Below are positions 1 to 5,060 of a DNA stretch of 5,060 bases, piece after piece. The notes beneath the pieces are model-generated. The model ran no database searches. It was not told the origin of the DNA and saw only the letters and a list, made by a program, of their open reading frames with translations. The position numbers and the translations under genes are program-made. Source of the DNA: Muribaculaceae bacterium (GTDB lineage: Bacteria; Bacteroidota; Bacteroidia; Bacteroidales; Muribaculaceae); contig JAEDNZ010000133.1 of the NCBI GenBank assembly GCA_016302215.1, forward strand, positions 1 to 5,060. Direction: 5' to 3'. Each line of letters opens with the position of its first letter. The stretch's first letter is position 1.

Positions 1-111
1 ATTGCGATGTAGCATAATTTGCTATTCATAGTGGTAGTGGTTTTATGGATTAATGTATCTTTGATTGTTTGCTTATTTAGGCGCTTATGGTTTTAGTCGT
101 TATATCTACCG

Positions 112-119
112 CAAATATA
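112..119 (-). promoter_or_regulatory. Candidate -7 element firing leftward
   Basis: Read on the minus strand these bases are TATATTTG, a full match to the Bacteroidota -7 consensus TAnnTTTG. A transcript would start a few bases further left and run out of the window at position 1. The nearest upstream TTTG on that strand lies at 144-147, leaving 24 nt, longer than the usual 19-21, so the -33 element is poor. In an A+T-rich spacer an eight-base match can arise by chance. If real, it would drive a divergent gene whose coding region lies mostly or wholly outside the window. Confidence 0.25.
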
Positions 120-204
120 CGTCTTTTTTTGCTACCTTCAGGCCAAAAACTTAATAATTTTAGCGAAAATACGCAAAAAGGGCTGTAAAAGCATAAAAAA
201 TCAC

Positions 205-212
205 TAAATTTG
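205..212 (+). promoter_or_regulatory. Probable speA promoter -7 element
   Basis: TAAATTTG matches the Bacteroidota -7 consensus TAnnTTTG completely and lies 48 bases before the speA start codon, giving an untranslated leader of roughly 40 nt. The -33 position (about 182-185) reads GCTG, a weak match to TTTG. A second full -7 match, TATCTTTG at 56-63, would give a leader near 190 nt and also lacks a good -33 element. The rest of the A+T-rich spacer 1-260 shows no hairpin terminator, RNA gene or riboswitch that I can recognise. Confidence 0.5.
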
Positions 213-260
213 TGGCTCCAATCACATAATACCATAACTATACCCAAGCAAATTGAGCCC

Positions 261-2159
261 ATGAGACGATGGCGTATCGAAGACAGCGCGGAGCTGTATA
301 ATATCAACGGCTGGGGCCGAAACTATTTTTCCATCAATGACAAAGGCCATGTGGTGGTGACACCTCGGCCCGGGCAGGCATCGGTGGATTTGCGCGAGAT
401 AATGGACGAGCTTAAGGTCAAGGACATATCCTCGCCCGTGCTGTTGCGCTTCCCCGATATCCTCGACAACCGCATCGAGAAGATTTCCAACTGCTTTGCC
501 CGCGCAGCCGAGACATACAATTACCGGGCCAAGAATTTCATGATTTACCCCATCAAGGTCAATCAGATGCGCCAGGTGGTGGAGGAGATTGTGAGCTACG
601 GCAAGAAATTCAACATCGGACTGGAGGCCGGCAGCAAGCCTGAGCTGCACGCCGTCCTCGCCACTAACATCGCCGAGAACGCTCTAATCATCTGCAACGG
701 CTACAAGGACTCGGGATACATTGAGCTGGCGCTGCTGGCCCAGAAGATGGGCCGCCGCATTTACCTGGTGGTGGAGAAGCTCAATGAGCTTGTGCTTATC
801 GCCGACATTGCACGACGCCTGAAGATACGTCCCAACATAGGCATGCGCATCAAGCTCTCCAGCACCGGAGCCGGCAAGTGGTCTGAGAGCGGTGGCGACT
901 CCTCAAAATTCGGCCTCAACTCCTCTGAGCTCCTTGAGGCTATTGACTTTATGGAGCGCCGTGACCTCAAGGACTGCCTCAAGCTGATACACTTCCACAT
1001 AGGCTCGCAAATCACCAAGATACGTGTCATCAAGAATGCCCTGCGTGAGGCCACTCAGTTCTATGTGCAGCTCGCTAAGATAGGCTTTGCCATTGACTTC
1101 ATCGACATCGGCGGAGGCCTCGGCGTCGATTATGACGGCACTCGCTCAAGCTCCTCGGAGAGCTCCATGAACTACTCAATACAAGAGTATGCCAACGATG
1201 CCGTCTCGGCCATCGTTGATGTCTGCGAGAAAAACGAGCTGCCGCAGCCCAATATCATCACCGAGAGCGGCCGATCGCTTACGGCTCACCACTCTATCCT
1301 CATCCTCGAGGTGCTCGAGACCACTCGCCTGCCGCAGTGGAGCGACAATGCCGAAGTCGCCGACAGCGACCACGAGCTGGCCCGAGAGCTGTATCAGATA
1401 TGGGACGGCCTTGACCATCAGAGCCTCTTTGAGAGCTGGCACGATGCCCTACAGATACGCGAGGAGGCCCTGGACCGCTTCAGCCTCGGTATGCTCGACC
1501 TGCGCACCCGAGCCACCATTGAGAAGCTGTTCTGGTCAATCGCGCGCGAGGTGGGAGAGCTCGCTCACACTATGAAGCATGTGCCCGACGAGCTGCGCAA
1601 AATCTCCCGCATGGTCCCCGACAAATACTTCTGCAACTTCTCGCTGTTTCAGTCTTTGCCTGACTCGTGGGCGGTAGATCAGATATTCCCCATAATACCG
1701 CTGTCACGCCTCGACGAGAAGCCCACACGCACCTGCACCTTACAGGATATGACGTGCGACTCCGATGGCAAAATAGCCAACTTCATCACGTCGCAGGGCG
1801 CCACAAATGCCTTGCCCGTGCATGCCGTCAAGGCCGGCGAGCCTTATTATCTGGGTGTATTCCTCGTGGGTGCTTACCAAGAGATACTCGGCGACTTGCA
1901 CAACCTCTTCGGCGACACCAACGCCGTGCATATCAGCGTGTATAAAGACCACTACGAGATAGACCAAATCATCGAGGGCGAGACCGTAGATGAGGTGCTT
2001 GACTATGTGCAGTTTAATGCCAAAAAACTCGTGCGCAACGTCGAGGCCTGGGTCACCGCCTCGATGAAGGCCGGCACCATCACCCCCGAGGAGGGCCGCG
2101 ATTTTGTCAGCACATATCGCGCCGGCCTCTTCGGCTACACTTACCTCGAGCGCGATTGA
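261..2159 (+). CDS. speA: Biosynthetic arginine decarboxylase, SpeA
   Basis: This 632-residue cytoplasmic enzyme decarboxylates L-arginine to agmatine with pyridoxal phosphate (PLP), the first step of the agmatine route to polyamines. It belongs to the fold III decarboxylase family. Visible landmarks in order: YPIKVNQ with the PLP-binding Lys99; the GGDSSKFGL segment at 211-219; HFHIGSQ at 244-250; the phosphate-binding loop DIGGGLGVDY at 282-291; ITESGR at 333-338; CDSDGK at 499-504, holding the catalytic Cys499; and GAYQEILGD from 537, whose Tyr539 should contact the cofactor. Length and motif order fit intact Bacteroidetes SpeA (about 630 residues; 658 in E. coli). The ATG at 261 is chosen because MRRWRIEDS begins the family's conserved N-terminus. 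A TTG 17 codons upstream sits inside the probable -7 promoter element and is very unlikely to be used. truA follows after ten bases, suggesting one transcript. No frameshift or missing active-site residue is seen. Confidence 0.96.
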   Translation: MRRWRIEDSAELYNINGWGRNYFSINDKGHVVVTPRPGQASVDLREIMDELKVKDISSPVLLRFPDILDNRIEKISNCFARAAETYNYRAKNFMIYPIKVNQMRQVVEEIVSYGKKFNIGLEAGSKPELHAVLATNIAENALIICNGYKDSGYIELALLAQKMGRRIYLVVEKLNELVLIADIARRLKIRPNIGMRIKLSSTGAGKWSESGGDSSKFGLNSSELLEAIDFMERRDLKDCLKLIHFHIGSQITKIRVIKNALREATQFYVQLAKIGFAIDFIDIGGGLGVDYDGTRSSSSESSMNYSIQEYANDAVSAIVDVCEKNELPQPNIITESGRSLTAHHSILILEVLETTRLPQWSDNAEVADSDHELARELYQIWDGLDHQSLFESWHDALQIREEALDRFSLGMLDLRTRATIEKLFWSIAREVGELAHTMKHVPDELRKISRMVPDKYFCNFSLFQSLPDSWAVDQIFPIIPLSRLDEKPTRTCTLQDMTCDSDGKIANFITSQGATNALPVHAVKAGEPYYLGVFLVGAYQEILGDLHNLFGDTNAVHISVYKDHYEIDQIIEGETVDEVLDYVQFNAKKLVRNVEAWVTASMKAGTITPEEGRDFVSTYRAGLFGYTYLERD

Positions 2160-2169
2160 CACGGGCGAT

Positions 2170-2943
2170 ATGGCACGCTTCTTTATCAAACTGTCATATC
2201 GCGGCGCCGCTTATCACGGGTGGCAACGCCAGCCCGGCGATATCAGCGTGCAGCAGGTAGTGGAGCAGGCTCTCGCTATGGTTACGCGCACTGACATCGC
2301 CGTCACCGGAGCCGGCCGCACTGATGCCGGGGTCAATGCACGCCTGATGGTGGCCCATGCCGACATCCCCGACGACATCGCCGTAGATGCGCGCTTTGTC
2401 CGTGCTGTCAATGCCATAGTGGGGCGTGACATCGCCATTCATGACGTCGTGGCGGTGGCGCCGGACGCCCATGCGCGATTTGATGCCGTGGAGCGCACTT
2501 ACCACTACTATCTGCACACGTCAAAGGACCCCTTCCTGCCGCCGCTGTCGTGGCAGGCTCCGCCCTCGCTCGACTTCGATGCCATGAATGAGGCGGCGGC
2601 CTTGTTGGTGGGGCGGCGCGACTTCACCTCGTTCAGCAAGCTGCACACCGATGTCAAGACAAATATCTGCGACCTGCGCTGTGCGCGCTGGATGCCTCTT
2701 GACGGCGATACGCCTCACGGCTGCCCCATGGCTGACCGATATGTGTTTGTCATCACTGCTGACCGGTTCCTGCGCAATATGGTGCGCGCGGTGGTGGGCA
2801 CCCTCGTAGATGTGGGGCGCGGCAAGATGCCTCCGGCCGCGGTGCTCGACATCTTGGAGCGGCGTGACCGCTGCGCTGCCGGCACTTCGATGCCCGGCGA
2901 GCCGCTGTTTCTGTGGGATATAAAGTATCCTTACGCTATCTGA
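2170..2943 (+). CDS. truA: tRNA pseudouridine(38-40) synthase, TruA
   Basis: The 257-residue product isomerises uridines 38, 39 and 40 in the anticodon stem-loop of many tRNAs to pseudouridine. The N-terminal half begins ARFFIKLSYRG and YHGWQRQPG. It carries the catalytic motif GAGRTDAGV at 47-55 with the nucleophile Asp52, and then HARFDAVERTYHYY at 101-114, whose Tyr111 is the conserved active-site tyrosine. The C-terminal half has GRRDFTSFSK (148-157) and the family hallmark FLRNMVRAVVGTL at 200-212. Length is normal. One oddity is Asn56 where most family members have His after GRTDAGV. The frame stays open back to 2104 inside speA, but ATG at 2170 is preferred because it leads straight into the conserved N-terminus and leaves a ten-base gap after speA. 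No separate promoter is visible, so it is probably expressed from the speA promoter. Its last eight bases overlap the opposing thioredoxin gene. Confidence 0.95.
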   Translation: MARFFIKLSYRGAAYHGWQRQPGDISVQQVVEQALAMVTRTDIAVTGAGRTDAGVNARLMVAHADIPDDIAVDARFVRAVNAIVGRDIAIHDVVAVAPDAHARFDAVERTYHYYLHTSKDPFLPPLSWQAPPSLDFDAMNEAAALLVGRRDFTSFSKLHTDVKTNICDLRCARWMPLDGDTPHGCPMADRYVFVITADRFLRNMVRAVVGTLVDVGRGKMPPAAVLDILERRDRCAAGTSMPGEPLFLWDIKYPYAI

Positions 2944-3247
2944 TGTGGCGGCCTATGACCTCAAGCAGCGCCTCGCGCTGATGTAGCCCCGCCTCGCGCC
3001 ACACCATAGCGCCATCGACAAAGAGCATCAGTGTGGGCACTGACCGCACCCCGTATTTGGCGGCGACGCCGCTGTTGCGATCCACATCAATTTTCAGCAC
3101 TATGGCCTTGTCGCCAACTGACGCTTTCACCTGGTGCAGGATAGGCGCCTGTGCCTGACACGGGCCGCACCATGTGGCGTAAAAATCCACTAATACCGGC
3201 TTGCCCGCCGAGATGATATCCTCAAATTTTTCGCTTATTTTCTCCAT
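2936..3247 (-). CDS. Thioredoxin
   Basis: This 103-residue protein is a single thioredoxin domain with no signal peptide or membrane segment, so it should be a cytoplasmic disulfide reductase. The redox site is WCGPC (Trp26, Cys27, Cys30), preceded by VLVDFYAT with the buried Asp21 that corresponds to Asp26 of E. coli thioredoxin. Lys52 matches E. coli Lys57, and SVPTL holds the cis-proline Pro71. The length is close to the classical 108 residues. CGPC is followed by Gln instead of the common Lys, a mild variation. The ATG at 3247 gives a complete domain start and no better start is seen. The gene faces truA and overlaps its 3' end by 8 bp, and it diverges from the methyltransferase gene. I find no convincing promoter for it in the 134-bp spacer. 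The TrxA class is clear, but genomes of this group often hold several thioredoxins, so no symbol is given. Confidence 0.93.
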   Translation of the reverse strand: MEKISEKFEDIISAGKPVLVDFYATWCGPCQAQAPILHQVKASVGDKAIVLKIDVDRNSGVAAKYGVRSVPTLMLFVDGAMVWREAGLHQREALLEVIGRHIR

Positions 3248-3298
3248 ATTGTATCGGTATTATTATTTAAAACAATAGCGAGGCTCGAAAAGTTTCGC

Positions 3299-3306
3299 TA
3301 CCTTTG
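3299..3306 (+). promoter_or_regulatory. -7 promoter element for the methyltransferase gene
   Basis: TACCTTTG is a full match to the Bacteroidota -7 consensus TAnnTTTG and is followed by C, giving the commonly seen CTACCTTTGC context. It lies 75 bases before the GTG start at 3382, so the leader would be about 65-70 nt. The expected -33 location (about 3275-3278) reads ATAG, a weak match to TTTG. The bases lie in the divergent spacer between the thioredoxin and methyltransferase genes. Confidence 0.6.
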
Positions 3307-3381
3307 CAGACAAGAAACAAAAAATGTGCCAACCTGGCGCGGCCGTCATAGCCGCACCAATAAATCCCCCAAAATACGCCG

Positions 3382-4776
3382 GTGACTCTACCCTCAGATT
3401 TTGTCAAGCTTATTGACTCATACATAGCGCGCGGCGGCGTGCAGCTGCGAGGATTGTGTGAGGCGCTGTCGGCCACAGCGCCGCAGGTGAGTGTGCGCTT
3501 CAATCCACTCAAAGCCCGGCCCCGTGGCGCCTTTGAGGCCTCCGCAGCGGTGGCGTGGTGGCCTGATGCCGCTTATCTGGATGCGCGGCCTGCCTTCACC
3601 TTTGACCCGGCGCTGCATCAGGGGCGTTACTATGTGCAGGATGCCTCGTCGATGGCCATCGCGGCCGTGGTGCGCCGCCTGGTGGCCTCGATGCCCGCCG
3701 ATGCCGCTATTACCTACCTTGATGCCTGCGCCGCTCCCGGTGGCAAGACCACGGCGGCGCTCGATGCCCTGCCGCCCGAGGCCGTAGTCGTAGCTAATGA
3801 GTATGACTACCGACGCGCCAACATTCTTGCCGAGAATGTGGCCAAGTGGGGTAGGCCGGGGGTGATAGTCACTCGCGGCGACACCGCGCAGTTTGGCGCT
3901 CTCCACGCTTTCTTTGACATCATCGCCGCCGACGTGCCATGCTCGGGCGAGGGCATGATGCGCAAAGATGCCGTGGCGGTGGAGCAGTGGTCGCCGGCGC
4001 TGGTGTGTGACTGCGCCGCACGGCAGAGGACTATCATCGCCAACCTGTGGGGAGCGCTCAAGCCCGGCGGATACCTCATCTACAGCACTTGCACCTTCAA
4101 TCGGCAAGAGAACGAGGATATTATCGAAAGCATCATCGCCGACTATGGCGCTGAGGCCGTTGATGTGGGGCTCTCATGCTACGCCGAGATAGCGCCGGGG
4201 CTGCTGACCGATATTCCGTGCTATCGCTTTCTGCCCGGCAGGGTCAGAGGCGAGGGCCTGTTTATGGCGGTGCTGCAAAAGCCCGCCGGCGAGGCGCCAC
4301 GAGCGCGCAAGAGCAAAGATGCGCGGCGGCGCGGCTCCTCGGCCGGAAAGGCGTCATTGCCGGCGATGCCGGAGTGGCTCGTCGGCGACTACTGCTACAG
4401 CGCCGGCGCTGCGGGCGAGGTCTATGCCATGCCTGCCGCTATGGCGTCCGTGGCCGATGCCGTGTGTGGCGTGGCTGATGTGGTCAGCCGCGGCACGCTA
4501 TTAGCCACAATCAAGGGGCGCGACATAGTGCCGGCGCAGCCGTTGGCGCTGTCGGCAGACCTGCGCCGCGAGGCTTTCCCGGCCGTGGAGCTGCTGCGCG
4601 ATGCCGCGCTGACATATCTGCGGCGTGAGGTGCTGTCGCTGCCAGAGGGCCTGCCGAGGGGCTATGTGCTGCTGACTTACGATGGTGTGCCGCTCGGATT
4701 TGTCAAGAATATAGGCAATCGGTCCAACAATCTCTATCCGCAGCATTGGCGCATTTTATCGGCTGAGAGGCCGTGA
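3382..4776 (+). CDS. RsmF-like rRNA (cytosine-C5) methyltransferase
   Basis: The 464-residue protein is a SAM-dependent RNA m5C methyltransferase of the NOL1/NOP2/Sun family. After an N-terminal RNA-contacting region that includes QVSVRFNPLK (35-44), the Rossmann core shows motif I DACAAPGGKT at 114-123 for SAM binding, ANEYDYRRANIL at 138-149, motif IV DVPCSGEGMMRKD at 184-196 (Cys187, product release) and motif VI YSTCTFNRQEN at 234-244 (Cys237, the nucleophile). A basic linker (about 307-318, rich in Arg and Lys) leads to a C-terminal domain ending in PRGYVLLTYDGVPLGFVKN and NNLYPQHWRI, the pattern of the PUA-like domain of RsmF. Length is close to E. coli RsmF (479), which methylates C1407 of 16S rRNA. 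The same target is plausible here but inferred. The start is GTG at 3382, since TLPSDFVKLI matches the usual family beginning. No Shine-Dalgarno sequence precedes it. An RsmB-type enzyme is less likely because there is no NusB-like N-terminal domain. Confidence 0.92.
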   Translation: MTLPSDFVKLIDSYIARGGVQLRGLCEALSATAPQVSVRFNPLKARPRGAFEASAAVAWWPDAAYLDARPAFTFDPALHQGRYYVQDASSMAIAAVVRRLVASMPADAAITYLDACAAPGGKTTAALDALPPEAVVVANEYDYRRANILAENVAKWGRPGVIVTRGDTAQFGALHAFFDIIAADVPCSGEGMMRKDAVAVEQWSPALVCDCAARQRTIIANLWGALKPGGYLIYSTCTFNRQENEDIIESIIADYGAEAVDVGLSCYAEIAPGLLTDIPCYRFLPGRVRGEGLFMAVLQKPAGEAPRARKSKDARRRGSSAGKASLPAMPEWLVGDYCYSAGAAGEVYAMPAAMASVADAVCGVADVVSRGTLLATIKGRDIVPAQPLALSADLRREAFPAVELLRDAALTYLRREVLSLPEGLPRGYVLLTYDGVPLGFVKNIGNRSNNLYPQHWRILSAERP

Positions 4777-4830
4777 TAAGCCCCACGGAGGACGGAAAAT
4801 GAATTTTTTTGCAAAAAAATCGCACAAAAA

Positions 4831-4862
4831 TTTGCACAGTTGAAAAATTGCTTGTAACTTTG
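4831..4862 (+). promoter_or_regulatory. Consensus Bacteroidota promoter for tRNA-Asp
   Basis: A -33 TTTG at 4831-4834 is separated by 20 nt from a -7 TAACTTTG at 4855-4862. Both elements match the consensus and the spacing is ideal, making this the best promoter in the window. Transcription should begin a few bases downstream, leaving a leader of about 55 nt before the mature tRNA at 4925. Upstream lies a run of T and A tracts (4803-4820) that may bend DNA or act as an UP-like element, as expected for a strongly expressed stable RNA. Confidence 0.82.
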
Positions 4863-4924
4863 CAGCGCAAAAGCCGAAAAGCTTATGCCTCTCACACAGA
4901 AGAGCAAGAGTGCTCATCGACAAT

Positions 4925-4998
4925 GGTGCGGTAGTTCAGCCGGTTAGAATACCTGCCTGTCACGCAGGGGGTCGCGAGTTCGAGTCTCGTCCGCACCG
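4925..4998 (+). tRNA. tRNA-Asp (anticodon GTC)
   Basis: The 74-nt sequence folds into a complete cloverleaf. The acceptor stem GGTGCGG (4925-4931) pairs perfectly with CCGCACC (4991-4997). The D stem GTTC (4934-4937) pairs with GAAT (4947-4950). The anticodon stem CCTGC (4952-4956) pairs with GCAGG (4964-4968) around the loop CTGTCAC, placing GTC at 4959-4961. The T stem GCGAG (4974-4978) pairs with CTCGT (4986-4990) around TTCGAGT. The discriminator base at 4998 is G, typical of tRNA-Asp. The next bases are CCG, so the CCA tail is not encoded and must be added enzymatically. The gene stands alone between its own promoter and terminator. The GTC anticodon reads GAU and GAC codons and is the usual substrate for queuosine at position 34. 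Confidence 0.97.
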
Positions 4999-5011
4999 CC
5001 GAGGAGAGAGG

Positions 5012-5060
5012 AGAATGAGAATCGCAAATCTTTCGAGATTACGTTTCTCATTCTTTTTTT
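5012..5060 (+). terminator. Rho-independent terminator after tRNA-Asp
   Basis: A perfect 10-bp arm pair, AGAATGAGAA (5012-5021) with TTCTCATTCT (5045-5054), is followed by a T tract that reaches the window end. Inside it, CG (5023-5024) can pair with CG (5042-5043), and AATCT (5027-5031) pairs with AGATT (5036-5040) around a TTCG tetraloop (5032-5035). The hairpin is therefore long, with two small internal mismatches. The stem is A+T-rich, unlike a classical GC stem, but its length and the T tract make it convincing. It begins only 13 bases after the tRNA. Confidence 0.88.

Noticed and set aside
1189..1575. 128-codon open frame on the plus strand in another frame of speA
   Set aside because: The product is rich in Arg, Ser and Pro as expected from out-of-frame reading of G+C-rich codons, and it sits wholly inside speA.
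1740..2189. 149-codon open frame on the minus strand across the 3' end of speA
   Set aside because: It lies opposite well-conserved speA sequence and has no recognisable domain or promoter, so it is a shadow frame.
2966..2980. GC-rich hairpin CAGCGC-CTC-GCGCTG just past the truA stop, considered as a truA terminator
   Set aside because: It has only six base pairs and no T tract follows on either strand. It lies within thioredoxin codons, where such short palindromes are expected by chance.
3248..3290. Search for a thioredoxin promoter on the minus strand
   Set aside because: The best candidate reads TATTGTTT, with two mismatches to TAnnTTTG and no -33 element, so it is too weak to annotate.
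3277..3299. Inverted repeat AGCGA / TCGCT around CGAAA-AG-TTTCG, considered as an operator at the methyltransferase promoter
   Set aside because: The arms are only five bases each, the two pairings overlap and compete, and no known regulator motif is matched.
3418..4107. 229-codon open frame on the minus strand within the methyltransferase gene
   Set aside because: It is antisense to a gene with clear catalytic motifs. Its product is low in recognisable motifs and looks like a G+C-rich shadow frame.

Overview
The window looks like chromosomal DNA from a member of the Bacteroidota, most likely order Bacteroidales. The evidence is the TAnnTTTG-type -7 promoter elements (best at 4855-4862, with an upstream TTTG 20 nt away), the absence of Shine-Dalgarno sequences before the clear genes, and an SpeA that matches my memory of the roughly 630-residue Bacteroides protein. 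The genes are G+C-rich at third codon positions and the spacers are strikingly A+T-rich. That contrast fits the G+C-richer Bacteroidales of animal guts (for example Muribaculaceae), but placing it in that family is inference.

Layout, left to right: an A+T-rich regulatory spacer (1-260) with candidate promoters on both strands; speA (261-2159, +), the PLP-dependent biosynthetic arginine decarboxylase; ten bases later truA (2170-2943, +), the tRNA pseudouridine synthase for positions 38-40; a thioredoxin (2936-3247, -) whose 3' end overlaps truA by 8 bp; a 134-bp divergent spacer with a -7 element; an RsmF-like m5C rRNA methyltransferase (3382-4776, +); then a tRNA-Asp(GTC) gene (4925-4998) with its own consensus promoter and a strong terminator hairpin ending at the window edge.

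Functionally this is a housekeeping neighbourhood centred on translation. SpeA makes agmatine, a polyamine precursor; TruA modifies tRNA anticodon stem-loops; the RsmF-like enzyme modifies rRNA; the tRNA gene supplies aspartyl-tRNA; the thioredoxin is a general disulfide reductase. speA and truA are probably co-transcribed. The other genes appear to be separate units. I see no mobile element, CRISPR array, phage gene, toxin-antitoxin pair or defence system, and nothing that amounts to an undescribed system. The points worth a second look are small: the convergent truA/thioredoxin overlap, an Asn where TruA usually has His beside the catalytic motif, a 14-codon ORF with an unusual Shine-Dalgarno sequence between the methyltransferase and the tRNA, and a possible divergent gene start at the left edge.
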